This document shows positions 21,774 to 32,841 of a stretch of DNA of 64,000 bases, one piece after another. The position numbers and the translations under genes were made by a program. Position 1 is the first letter of the stretch. Every line of letters begins with the position of its first letter. The DNA comes from Grammothele lineata. Lineage: Eukaryota > Basidiomycota > Agaricomycetes > Polyporales > Polyporaceae. The notes under the pieces are model-generated. The model searched no databases. It was not told the origin of the DNA and worked only from the letters and a program-made list of their open reading frames with translations. The stretch is from assembly GCA_002150815.3 (NCBI GenBank), contig NDFF03000092.1, positions 1 to 64,000 of the forward strand, in the 5' to 3' direction.

Positions 21774-22859
21774 CCGCATCCCCCCGTGTCGGTGGCGCTG
21801 GGAGGTGTGAGTGGCCGGGCCACGCACAGGCGCCAAGGATAGGGCGGAGAAGGCGGTGAGAGTGGGGATAGAATGCGCTGGGGAACTCGACGCCAGGCCG
21901 AGTCCTAGTGTGGTGGCCGAACGTCGGTCCCCCCTCGCGCGGTCACGTCGGGCACACGCACGTATCGTTACCAATACCCATACAGGACATCGCTTCTCGT
22001 ACAAGTTGTTTTGGGTCGGACTGCGCGCCAGGCAGGCTATTCAGTTAGTCGACCGGACTCGAATGTTGTGCGCACGCTGTCATTGTCATTCGTTTGTCGT
22101 TATCTTCTAATGCAAGCTGTCGGACTGCGTGGCTTGCCTTGTTGCGCGGCGTCATTTCTAGGTCCTGCGCATGGCCACCTCCTTTCCCGTCCGCAGCACT
22201 GCGCATTCCTGTCCACTCAAGAGGGCCTGACCTACTAGCCGCTACCATTCTCCCCGTCCACTACCTTCCTCTTGCTATCCTTACCCTGCTGTCGTGAGTT
22301 GTCGTTGCATTCACATCCTTCCACATGTATTGTCGCATATCCTTATACCAGCCACCTCCACGTCGTCGCACAGCACCGTACATACTGCATTTGTGTCTGG
22401 AAGGCACGTCCGCTCGTTTCACTCACGACCTGGACACGTCCTATCATATTTCACCGTACATTTAACATGCATCGTCAGGACCCCCGCATTCGCATCTCTA
22501 TTCGTCTCCGTTCCTTGCATACTCGGACTTCTCATCTTCCCTGACGGTTCCTCCCTTCCCGCATTCACCTAATACTATTTGGTCGCTCTGTATATATCGC
22601 TGTGCGCCTTGTGTTCGGATAGATTCACTTCATACGCCTTCTCCGTCTTCTTTTCCGTTCTCGTTTCAGAGCTCGTGGCGGCGAGCTTGCGGACTACTGG
22701 CCAGCTCCGTCGCATGTCCGTAGGACGCTCAAGCGCACTAGAAGCGCATGGGCGCCGCCACGCAGGCTCGCACGCGAATTCGGCGTGATGCCCGTTGCGA
22801 GGCGGTGTACGCGTACGTATAGTTAATATTGACATGATGTTCCGTACATAGAACTGTAG
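21774..22859. other. 3' flank of the sensor-like gene, no gene seen
   Basis: The stretch to about 22600 is pyrimidine-rich with short frames and probably includes a long 3' untranslated region. No RNA gene or mobile element was recognised. Confidence 0.4.
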
Positions 22860-23395
22860 AACAGAAACGCCGACAAACCTGTCCGTGGGTGCTTTCCCGC
22901 CGGCTGTCAAGGATATCAAGCTTCATGCTCCCGTCTATCCGATGAGGCCGGGAGTTTTCAGACGGCGGAGCGCTACCCGGGCGGGGGAGGGTCGCTGGGT
23001 GTTGTTCGGCCATTACGAGCTCGCCCAGGGACATGAAGTTGAAGAGGTCTTCGGAGGCCGTCCATCTCCTGGCCGCTCTGCACAGTATGACAACTCACTG
23101 CACGGCGGGGCGAATGGGCCGTGCCCGGGACCTCCGACGCCCCACTTAGGTCGTCGGGGAGCGGAAACGGCGAACGAGGATTGGACAGTCGCCTGCTGGG
23201 AAGACGGTCCGGATCTGTGTGCTGTCGGGACTCGGATGGCGACGGCGACGGCGATGCGTTAGTGGGGTCGGCTACGCTCCGAGCGAATCGCTACGAGTAC
23301 TCGTCGTCCACGCGAGCCACAGAAGCCCGACCACGATATGGTCCCGGGGAGCTTGATCCGGAGCGACATGCTAGTAATCGCCCACAGGCCGACGT
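22860..23395 (-). pseudogene. Coding-like fragments of an unidentified gene, apparently broken
   Basis: Reading the minus strand from about 23390, one frame gives a Ser/Pro-rich segment (SSSPGPYRGRASVARVDDEYS), meets a TAG, then continues in the same frame as DPTNASPSPSPSESRQHTD and DRLPSRRLSNPRSPFPLPDD. A second frame picks up at about 23060 with SEDLFNFMSLGELVMAEQHP, then SAPPSENSRPHRIDG and LDILDSRRESTHGQ. It stops at a possible GTTTGT donor. GC-ending codons and residue content look like protein. The stop and the frame change, with too little room between for a normal intron, suggest a decayed gene. A long open frame also exists on the other strand (22885-23262), so the call is weak. I recognise no family. 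Confidence 0.28.
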
Positions 23396-24166
23396 CAGCG
23401 ACATGCATGCACATCATGGAAGGCTGGTCATATGTTAATTCTCACTTGCACTAACGCAGCGGCTAACCGTCGGCTACTATATCGGCGGTAGTTCGTAGGA
23501 CTTCCCTCACTACCATTGGCGTGTACGCTCTTGTACGGCGCATGAATTCTGAACATGGCGACAAGGCCATCCGTATCAAGTGCGCTACCAGTGGATCGCC
23601 CAAGGATCTCCGCGCCCAACATGACGTCCACGAGTCGTAGTAGCGGTTAAACTTGAAAGCCGATGGCAACTCCGAAGAAGTCAGACGCTCTGTTCCGAGA
23701 TGGGTCATCCATAAATTCATACAAGGCGCATACCCCATAACCTACGGCGGACTAGTAGAGTGCATCCTGAGTACATATGCCTTACGCACTGTAGACGGCG
23801 TGCGTGCTAAATCCTTCGATATCATGTACAATTTTCTGGGAAATGAACGAGCGGCTTTTGAGCGGGGATGAGTGTCTGAGGTCTAGAGGAACCGTGTCAC
23901 CTTGCTCGTACCAATGCTCTTTTATCGTAAAACAAACAAGCTTCTCAGCTAGCTGGAGGCGTATTGATGCAAGAAAGGAAAAATTGATATCGTATCACTA
24001 CAGCTTGACTACAGCGTGTATACAGCAATTAAGTACTAGTAATATACGGGAGAGGCCTAGTCCGAGCACTCGTACTCTGTAACAAAGGAGCGGCTACAAT
24101 TATATCTTTCACATTACTCAGAAATTAGCTTCCAATAAGAGTCCACAATGAGGGTGATGTTGATGT
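23396..24166. other. Intergenic region, no gene seen
   Basis: This AT-richer stretch between convergent flanks contains only short frames with no recognisable protein character. The last 100 bp are the 3' flank of the PEBP gene. Confidence 0.45.
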
Positions 24167-25013
24167 TCAGACCGCAGTAGTGTTGGCGGTGAAGAAGAAG
24201 TTGCCTGCGACGGGCTGGCCGAGCGAAGTCTCCTTCGCGAACTTCTCCACGTTGAAGTGGGTGATGTCGTTCGGGACAATGAACTGAGGCGCAACCTTCG
24301 CGAAGTTGGGCGGGCGAACGAAGAGCATAAAGGGGTAACTGTTGGTGTGGGAGTCAGTCGAGCTCAATGACGGTCAAGCTCGAAGGGTGATGCATGCAAA
24401 GAGACTCACCGGTGAGGAGGAGACCCGGCAGGCGGGCCCGGAGAGATGTAGTCGGACAGGGCGGGGGTGGAGTTGGTGAGAGAGGCCCCTGTAGCGAGGT
24501 TTGCGCCCTTGGGTACGTCGACGGACAAGATCAGGTGACGAATCTGGGCGAGCGAGGTGTTCTGGGGCGTGGGTGAATCGGGGTCGACCATGATGACGAC
24601 AAAGCCCTTTCCGACGAGGCTCTTGTCGCTGGACTTGATAGCGAACTTCGGGATAGAGGCGACCTCTGTATGAAAGTAAGTAAACGTGGGCGAGGGCGGT
24701 TAGCATATGAGGTCTTGGAGAGGAGCAACCTGGACTGACCGGGAATGGTCAAGTGCTCGCCTGGTGTGACTTCGATGGATTGCTTGGGCCCGGGCGTGTA
24801 TACGACGTCAAGCAGGGCGGTGGGATTGAAGGACGGAAGCACTACAATGTGCAATAATAATTAGTGGTGACCTCTATGCGCCCGAGGAGTGTTCCGTAAG
24901 AGCTTACCGTCCGGGACGAGCTTAGCCTGCTTGAACGCGTTCGCTACTTCCGCGGGGGTAATGGCAAACGCCAGAGGGGCGGCGAGGGCAGCGACCAGCA
25001 ATTGGAAGCGCAT
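24167..25013 (-). CDS. Secreted PEBP-family protein (phosphatidylethanolamine-binding protein)
   Basis: Members of this family bind lipid head groups or inhibit carboxypeptidase Y or kinases. The ATG at 25013 starts MRFQLLVAALAAPLAFA, a clear signal peptide, so this form is secreted or vacuolar. Four exons then give VLPSFNPTALLDVVYTPG, VMVDPDSPTPQNTSLAQIRHLI (the conserved DPDxP ligand motif, here with a sequon NTS), YISPGPPAGSPPHRYPFML (the GPxPP..G.HRY signature) and a C-terminus FAKETSLGQPVAGNFFFTAN, about 205 residues in total. An in-frame upstream ATG at 25112 would add a non-hydrophobic leader and is less likely. Ligand unknown. Confidence 0.88.
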
Positions 25014-25123
25014 TATACTGATATGAGGATAGCGAAGAGAGCGTCGAAAGAAAGACGAGAAAGTTGTGAATGAAGGTGTAGAGGGGAGAATGCGAATGAA
25101 GATTTGTCCCACCTGACATCGCA

Positions 25124-25132
25124 GTTATATAT
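25124..25132 (-). promoter_or_regulatory. TATA box of the PEBP gene
   Basis: The minus strand reads TATATAACT about 115 bp upstream of the start codon at 25013. Position and sequence fit a TATA element. Confidence 0.45.
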
Positions 25133-27613
25133 CCGGAGGTGCAGAAGGCGTACTTGGTAAGGCGGACCGAGGCACACGCACTGAGTGCGGTAGCCATTGT
25201 CTCCCGCAGCGTCTTGCAACGTCGGGCGATGAGCTTGGCCGCGCCACAGCGCGATGGTGGCGGAGGAGTATCCTCCCAGTAGTTGTGGGCGCAACGGGTC
25301 GCAACCAATCGCTGAAAACGACGCGCTCTCCCAAGCTGTAGCGGTAGGTATGTATAGCTGCGGGAAGATAATGTTGCATGATCTGCAAACATGTTCAGTT
25401 CCAGCATCTACGGCAGTACCAACTCGAAACGACTAACTGGTGCTTTGCGCCGATCTCCTGAAAACGACGACTGAGGGTGTACATCTGTATCTAAAGTGGA
25501 TCTACTGGCCTGCCACTGTGTCTACGTTGAGATTTCATCCCGCTAAAGTCCGTGCTACCGCACCAGAAGGCTAGTACTTACGACGAGCGGATCAATGTAT
25601 CTGTAGGTGGTGAAACGTGAATGGTTGTTGAGTACATGGGGACGCCTCTAAAAGGACAAATTAGTTACTCACCTTCAGTTGCGCCTTCCAAAAACATTGC
25701 ACAGAGACGTGGAGGCATCGTCATTCTGGGAGAACTGGGTGAGTTCGGTCCCGGTGGCGGAGCCCAAGTCCTGCGACGTGAGAGGAGTCGCTGCCCCTCG
25801 CTGACAGCTGATGCAACCGGGCACACTGCCACGTGAGCCTATACCTCAACAACTCTGCAACTAAGTGCCAGGCCGATACAGACTGTAGTTGGATGCGGTC
25901 CGAATGCGGTCCATTATGGGTGTTTCAGAGAGGAAGCCGCAGGCGTAATCAATGTTCAGCGCTTCAGCGCTTCGGTCAGTATGTTTCGATCTCCGCCTCG
26001 GCTCCGCCGGCACGTGGGGCGTGTTGCTTCTTTGAACTTAGCACTAAAAGCCTGGCGTCTTTGACGATCACTCAAAAGTTTCAGAACGTTGTACGGGGGA
26101 CTCGTGCGCAAAATTGTTGAAATATGCCGGATACCACTAACGCACTTTCAGTCGACTTACCAGATCTCTCGTTTAGAATAGCTCTGTGGAACGTCTGCGT
26201 TTCAGTGGCGGTCTCACCGCACAGCACGGATTCCTTTGAAAGGCAGACACGACCTGACGTCTATGGTATGGGCTGCAGTGCGAGGCAAGTTTAAAAGCAA
26301 ATAGCTTTTCATTTGTCTCTCGTTGACAGTACCCTTACACTCGAAAGACGTTTGGGATGTCTTCCACCGCTGGCTAAGACGCATTTGGATGGTACGTCCG
26401 GCCGGTAGCATTCGACCTCCCATACTTGCGTTTCCTCTCCTGTAACGCAATCGAAGTGGGAGGCTCCCAGTGCAAGCTGCGGGTCGCCAGGCACGCCGCA
26501 CTGCTGTCGCGCTCACATCTAAGCCCAAACTTGCGCAAGATAAGATGATCTGACCATCAGCCTTGGTTAGCCTCGGGCGGGACTGTGATCTGCCCGGCAG
26601 GCAACTGTCACCGCTGTCTGTCAGCCACCCGCTCCGGGCGCGGAAGATGTGCCTTGGACACTTGCTACGGCCGTACTGGTACACTCGCAGAGCGACTGTC
26701 AGCGCCCAGGTTGCAGATACCATGGAGTGCGGAGAGCTGAGCGCTCATCGGTACCAGCTTGAACGCCGTGCGCAGCGAGGGCCGCGGCCCGCCCGAAGTG
26801 GAGCTTGAGGGGGTCGGCAACGAAACGACGTTACCGGTTTGGGAGACGGCTACCACGGCGTGGTTGCTATTGGAGCGGAAGGCGCAGACGCAGCCTCAGG
26901 GGTGCGTTCCGTGTGGACCGGATGGAGAATGTTGAGTCTAGACTGCTTGGATGTGTGCCTTGGAATGTAGAACTGCCGGTCAATTAAAGCCACGCGGTCG
27001 TGGGCGAGGCAAGGGGACCGAACAACGTCCCGAGGGAGGCCGACAGGCTTACGGGCAAACACAAGACCTTCAGAAAAAGTAGCGTCTGATTGCCTTTGAC
27101 ATGCCTGACTGCAAAGCCGACTCAGTGGAGGATTTTGTATGCTACATGTCAACGCGTTATGCGAATTACTACGACGCAGGAAGACGGGGCGAACCGGGGG
27201 AGCGCGTAGTAGGTGTAGATTAAATATAAGTGGGCAGCCAGGAGGTGCCAAGAACGAGCGTAAGTCCAGCGATCTGTTATCCACACGGGTACGTCGCTAC
27301 GATCAGAAGGATATGACAGTACAAGGCGTCGCCGCGGCACGTGTTGAAGTGTACGGTCAACGTCGTGGATTGCAGGAGACGACCAGGCAAATGAGGGCAG
27401 ACACGAGCGTGTACTAATAAGGAGCGAAATGCGGGGCTCAGACAGCCATATGTACGACACGGCGTCCGTTTCCAGTGAAAACGAGTAAGTAAAGAGAACC
27501 ATCCCAGGGAAATGCGAGATCTACAGCGAGCGGACGAGAGCGGAGGACAGACAGCACGAAAGCAGGAAGACTCAGAAAGCGGCGGCGAGCAGCGAGCGCG
27601 GGCGACTCGGACG
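25133..27613. other. Gene-poor 2.5-kb intergenic region
   Basis: No intact gene is recognisable. On the minus strand a coding-like run of about 60 residues (26665-26856, with SLPTPSSSTSGGPRPSL) ends at stops on both sides with no convincing splice partners. It may be a relic or chance. No tRNA, transposase or reverse transcriptase motif was seen. Confidence 0.4.
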
Positions 27614-29582
27614 TCACGTCAGGAACGCCATCTCGCTCAGCCGCCGGCTCTCCTCGTCCTCGATCATGTGCGTCCCGAGCAGGATCGTGCCGCGGCTGTG
27701 CATCGTCGGCTGCACCGCGGCGCGCGGACGCAGCCCGACGCCGGTCGTCCGCCCGCTCGACGGGATGGAGGACTGCGACGGGCGCGACTCGTGGGTGGGG
27801 TGCTGCCCGGGCGGGAAGGTCGGCGATGGGGGAAGGTGCGAAGCGTTGAACCCCTTGGTGCCTCGCCGAGCGTCCGGCTCGTAGGCCGTCGTCGGCCGGG
27901 CCTTCGTGGAGGTGAAGGCGCGGCGGAGGTTCATCATCGACGACGCCGTGCGGGTCTCACGCGGGAGCTACAGAGTTCGTTAGCGTTACGACCCCGAAAC
28001 GAAGATAGGAGTAACTCACGTCAAGCGACTTCTTCCCGAAGAGACTAAACGACTTGCGTCCCGTCTCCTTCGCCGCGGCCTCCTCCACGGAGTCCTTGCG
28101 TGGCGGACGTGGGCGTGGGGTCGGCGCCGGCGGCGGGTGCGCGCCGAACTCGCGGCCCTCCTCTGAAGGTTCCGTCTCGCTGTATTCCTCCATGATCACC
28201 GCCGTGACACCCGACATCGGCGCCTTCGCTTTCATGTCGCTCGTGCCCCGACGCGGCCGTGTCACAGGGACGCCCTCGTGGCCGTGGTCGGACGAGTGAG
28301 AGGTCGAGCCGCGCGAGACGGAGTGGTCCCTCGCACATGACGTTGTAGTCGGGGTCGGCAGGGCCGAGTCCGCCCCAGACGAGGAGACGGTGCGCGTCGG
28401 GGACAGCGCCGGGAGCGTGTTCGCGCGCCCGCGGCTGCTCCCGCTGCTAGACATGCTCGGAGCGTGCCCGAGACGCGGGGGCGCAGGGGCGTGTGCGTGT
28501 GCGTGCGCGGCACGGCCGCGCGCAGCGTCGAGTGAGGGGCGGCCCTCAGAGGTCGTGGCGTCCGAGTCGGAGGGGGCCGCGACCGAGATGACCTGCGCGG
28601 GCGCCTGGGCTCCGTCGCGGGACGGGCGAGACGTCACGATGATCGGCGGCGGCTTCTCTTTCCGGGCCCGCGCCGTTCCCGTCCCCGTCCCCGTGGGGCC
28701 GGGCGCTAGTGGCGTCCGCGCGCCGCCGACGCCGTCGTGCGAGGGGCGCGAGAGGGAGGACGCGGAGAGGCTGGGTCGGGACGCGGCCTCGCCGGACGGA
28801 GCAGGCACGTCCGTTGACGACCGGAGCCAGCGGGAGACCTTGTCGCTGACTGCACTTGACGGGCTATCAGGTTCGCCAGACGGAGCGGCGTTGGGGTGAG
28901 AAGATGGCGAGGGCCTCGAGGAGCGGTGGGCATGGTGCATGGGAGAGTTGGGCGTGTTCGGCGCGGTGTGGAAGTCCTCCGTTGTGCCTTCTACAGAGCC
29001 CTCTCCGGAACCGGCTGCGAGCAAGGGGCGCTGGACGAATGTCGCGCGGACGGGGCTCTTGTCGCCAACCCGGCCGTCCTGGCTCGCGCGCACCATGGCG
29101 TCCGAGTCGTTGCTTTGGGTAGTCGCCACGCCGCCTGCGGCCTCGGTCTGCTTCGCGAGCCACGCTTCCCGAATCCTCTTCGCGTCGCTCTCGCCGCCAT
29201 CCTCCTCCGACGTCGAGGGCCGGGGCACGACGACCGCGACCCGCTGGTCCAACTCTGCCTCCTGCTCGCTGAGTGTGAGCATATACCCGTCCGCGTTGCG
29301 GAACCGTGCTGGGGGACCGGCGGGAAGGAGCCCTGCCGCGCGGAGTGCCGCCTGGCGCTGCTGAGCGGACGTAAAGTCGTTGTTGACGGCCGCTGCAGGT
29401 GCGGGGGCCTTGGGCATCCGCAGGATGGTGTGTTTCCGCTGGGGGCCCTGTCGCTCCGGGATAGGGTTGACCGACGGTTTGGAGGAGCGACCGCTCGTAG
29501 CCGACGGGCGGAGCTTGGACGTGAGTCGCCTGAAGAGGTTCCCGTTCTCCTGCGGTTGCTGGCTCGGAGGGGGAGGAGGCAT
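27614..29582 (-). CDS. Ser/Pro-rich protein of unknown function
   Basis: Two exons (28020-29582 and 27614-27967, with a 52-nt intron) encode about 638 residues. The N-terminus MPPPPPSQQPQENGNLFRRL is followed by a basic Ser-rich patch, the more ordered-looking segments QQRQAALRAAGLLPAGPPAR and YMLTLSEQEAELDQRV, then some 350 residues of Ser/Pro/Ala/Arg-rich disordered sequence. Near the C-terminus are KSFSLFGKKSLD at the splice site, MMNLRRAFTSTKA and GTILLGTHMIEDEESRRLSEM. Basic-Ser clusters and LFGKK-type motifs suggest phosphorylation. No catalytic domain was recognised. The frame is intact over its full length with GC-ending codons, so it is a real gene. It may be a regulatory or scaffold protein; this is a guess from composition. 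Confidence 0.7.
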
Positions 29583-30095
29583 AGTCGCGCTAGAGACGCG
29601 AGAGTCAGCAACCAGCAGGGAGCGAGAAGAACGAGCTCATGAAGCGAATGCGCGAAATTTGTATCATAGAGGGGTATCTAAAGTATGGAGCGGCGCTAGG
29701 GGGGCTCTAGAGCGATCAGGTACACACCTGTGTCGCGGCGGGCGACGAGGGGCCGCTTGGAGCGATACTGGAGGCATCGTCGAGACGTTTAGGGGCTGCT
29801 TCGCGGTCCGCTCAGGCTGCGGGGGGCGGGTCGCGGCGGTTCTGCCCACGGTAATAGTCAGCGCCTATGCTTCCCCACATCGAGATAAATATACTGTGTA
29901 TCGCGATTCATGCGAAGATGACGCAGGGAATGCGTGTGATCAGGTGAATGGAATAACGTTTAGACTAACCGTGCAGAAAGAGGTTGGGGCCGCGATGGGG
30001 GTGCAGGTTTGTCCATGGCGGACTTGAGAGGCTTTTGATTCACAGCGGGGGTGGAGTGAGCACTTATGATATACTAGGTTAGCGCGGTGCCTAAA
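29583..30095. other. Intergenic region with the promoter of the Ser/Pro-rich gene
   Basis: This 513-bp gap between two minus-strand genes holds no gene-like frame. Confidence 0.45.
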
Positions 30096-30629
30096 TCACA
30101 GGTCATGCGGGGTAATGACGGGTATGCGCGGGTGTCCGGGGAGACGCCACGAAATAAAGCGAGTGGGCAACGAAGCGGAGATGAGGGAGGAGAGGAAGCG
30201 GAGGGCGGGGACGTGCTCCTGGTGGGGACGGAGAAGAGTACGCGATGGGTGGGAAGAGGAGCACATGAGATGGGACTTGGGTGCGTTGGCAAGAAGAAGC
30301 AACAACAAGTGCCGCAGCGCTCTGGACCCCAGAACACCACCGGTGCACGGGTTTCAAGGGACAACCTCGGAAGGCGCAAGTTTGCGGGACACGCATACAG
30401 AAATCGGTTCTCACCGTTCGTCATCTTCGTCCGGTGACGGCCGCGTCCAGGCTGGCTCTCCAAACGACTCGTCCGACGCGTTCTCCAGCGCGAGGCGAAG
30501 CGTTGGGACGTCGGCACGAGTGATGCTGCGCCGGATGCTTGCGCGTTTTGCGCTGGCCGCGCGAGCCGGGTTAGCCTTGTTCTTCCCGACCGCGAAGAAG
30601 CCTCGTCGGGGTTTGGAAGGTCCGGGCAT
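30096..30629 (-). CDS. Small two-exon protein of unknown function
   Basis: The first ATG on this strand (30629) opens MPGPSKPRRGFFAVGKNKAN, followed by a basic Ala/Ser stretch, VPTLRLALENASDESFGEP and WTRPSPDEDDE. A GTGAGA donor at about 30412 and an acceptor GGTCCAG near 30321 join this to ALRHLLLLLLANAPKSHLM, HPSRTLLRPHQEHVPALRF and a C-terminus HPRIPVITPHDL, stopping at 30096-30098. That gives about 145 residues. The second exon stays open only in the joined frame, which supports the model. The basic N-terminus with a Leu-rich helix could be a nuclear or membrane-associated protein. I do not recognise a family. Confidence 0.5.
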
Positions 30630-32489
30630 GCCGATGGAGGTTAATGGACGTGCAGAGAAGGGGGAAGGAGGGGCTGGTGAGGGTAACGAGTGACTCTGAC
30701 GAAGGCAGAGCGAGGGGGTTGGCCAGCAAGGAGGAGAGAAAGCTTTTAGACGAAACAGTTGAAAAAGCAAAGCCAGGGACAGGAAGGGCGGTCAGGTGGT
30801 CAGTGCGCCGGGTGCGAGACCGGAGGGGTGACAGATGGAAGGGCCCTGGTTCCGGGTCCGGTAGAGATGGCGAAGTCTAAACAGCGTTGGCCGCGTGCAC
30901 GCACCGGAGAAAAGGAAGGAAAAGGCAGCGAGCGTGAAAGAGGCGGTCGACATACGATGCTGCGCCTGTGCATATTTGTATTCAGGTGGGCGGGTACGAA
31001 GGAAACCGCGCTCGGATTACCGTCTATGACCGAGTGGATGTGCGTGCAGGCCGTCGTTACGAGCACACGCTCGCGGGCGCCTGTCCAGTTCATCCGCCCT
31101 CGCGATCGGCGGACCCGTGCCTCGGAATTCCCGCCTCCCGTCCGATATTTCCAATTCCCCACACTCGATCGCGTGCCCTCTTCTCTTCCTCCACCCCCGC
31201 CGACACTAACTACTTTAGTGTACTGACCAGCGACAGCATACAAGCACCTACAACGTCCTCACCGCCCAACCCAGTTGAACGCCGCCGGCCATCCACTCTT
31301 CAGAAAAGATTTCCCTGTACCGCCGCGTTGCGCGCTGGGGAACAGGCTGGGCGCTGCTGGGCAACCACCGGGTTATTCACTGTAGCCGCGTACTCATCAG
31401 GCCTCCTTCTGCGCATCAAGCATGTTGATCTGGGGCGCTCTTGATATAAACACAGCCTCTTTCCTCTTCTTTCAAGCTCGATGTCTTTCTGACCTTTTCT
31501 GACTTGCAGTGTGGCATGTTCGTTACCATACGGTGGTCTCCTACGGTATCTACGTTACGTCTGATCCCTACTGTATGCTCACAAGCAGTTCCGTACAGTT
31601 TGCCGCCTCGCTTTTTCTGACACGGCACAGCAGCTTTTCGTAAATATTCGTAAACGCCACATTAGTCGTATGCTAAGTAATCAAGCTGGTCTATCACGAA
31701 TGAGAGTCACTCTTACGCACATCTTTCTCAAGCTCCTGATATTTCATCAATGATCTGCAGCCTCCGCCTCCACGGCGCACTCAGGTGCGCTCGACATCGA
31801 AGACCTTGCACCTCCTTGCACAGCTTGCGACGAGACGATATCAGAAACTCCCCGAGGAACCTCCTCGAGCCAACACAACGTGGAACATTCAACAACATCC
31901 ATCCTTGTTTTCGGATTCCGGATGTTGCAATTGCTCTGGTCTGGCACCGCCGCCTCGTGTACTTGCACAGCTATCGCCGGCCTCACCGGTAATTCCGTGG
32001 CGAGTACTTATTGAGCGTCGTCCGTGTCTTGTAGCCGAAAGATACCTCGAAAAAAATAACACGTCTCGGAAACATCGTCTCATTTGCACGCTTACGTCTC
32101 GGTGGTTAAGTGAATTCTCAGCGACCTCTGGACGCGCGCGCTCTACAGAGTGTAAAGGGATGATAATCCAGTACTCTTCCAGAGACTTCGGCAGTAGAAT
32201 ACGGAGTGACGTGATGGGTCTATGGTGCCTTCCATGAATGTATTCGGTTCGCGACGTATTTCGCGTCCTTGGATTTTTGTGCTACATTGTCGATTGTTGG
32301 CCTCCTGTCCGAAATTTGAAAGCCGAGATGGTTACCGAGGTTGTTTGACTGATGCATATGCACATGATCGTACGACTGCCTGCCAAACATGTCGAGAGCG
32401 CCATGACGCCGGAGGAGAACTTTTCTTTTTCAATTACGATGTGGTAAGGTCCCTGTAAGTTGTGGTCGAAGGAAGTGTTCAGTGAAGCC
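30630..32489. other. Intergenic region, no gene assigned
   Basis: This stretch of about 1.9 kb has only short overlapping frames. From about 31400 it is AT-richer. One frame at 31785-32237 on the plus strand is open for 150 codons but has no recognisable motif and poor codon bias, so no gene is called. Confidence 0.35.
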
Positions 32490-32764
32490 AGGTGGAAGTC
32501 GAGATCAGCGGAGTCAGCCAACCGATATGTCCGAGACGGAACGGGCCGTTTAACCGGGCGCCATTCTGGGCGTCCAATCCGGTTTGGGGCAATTCCTTGC
32601 CGCCGATCCCGCACGTCCCGGCTGCCGTTCCCTGTCTTCCCCACCGTGACCCCGGACCGTCCGTGGACAGCCCGACGTCCTCGTCTATCCCGCACGCCAG
32701 GTCATGGAACGCGTTTGAAGCTTCCCAACGTTTGGAAATCTTCGGTTTTGTGGGTAGCAATCGG
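32490..32764 (+). other. Possible coding exon upstream of the RUS gene
   Basis: An acceptor-like CCAG is followed by an open frame reading VEVEISGVSQPICPRRNGPF, PPIPHVPAAVPCLPHRD and SWNAFEASQRLEIFGFVGSN, ending at an excellent GTACGTAAGT donor. Codons mostly end in G or C. If spliced in phase 0 at 32764 it would run into the RUS frame at the AGC just before the ATG at 32842, so it could be a 5' exon of that gene or an exon of an unidentified one. Evidence is limited to codon content and splice signals. Confidence 0.25.
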
Positions 32765-32841
32765 TACGTAAGTTGATATCATTTTGAAAGCATCTGCCGT
32801 TGCTTATACCGCTGCTGTTACTTCAATGCTTTTAGAGCTTC

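Noticed and set aside
22885..23262. Plus-strand open frame of 125 codons
   Set aside because: It overlaps better protein-like readings on the minus strand, has no recognisable motif, and its flanks have no splice or promoter support.
28896..29642. 248-codon plus-strand open frame
   Set aside because: It is antisense to the Ser/Pro-rich gene, which has a consistent start, splice site and composition. The plus frame has no motif.
30968..31444. 158-codon plus-strand open frame after the small unknown gene
   Set aside because: It has irregular composition, no motif, and lies partly over AT-rich sequence. No transcription or splice signals were apparent.
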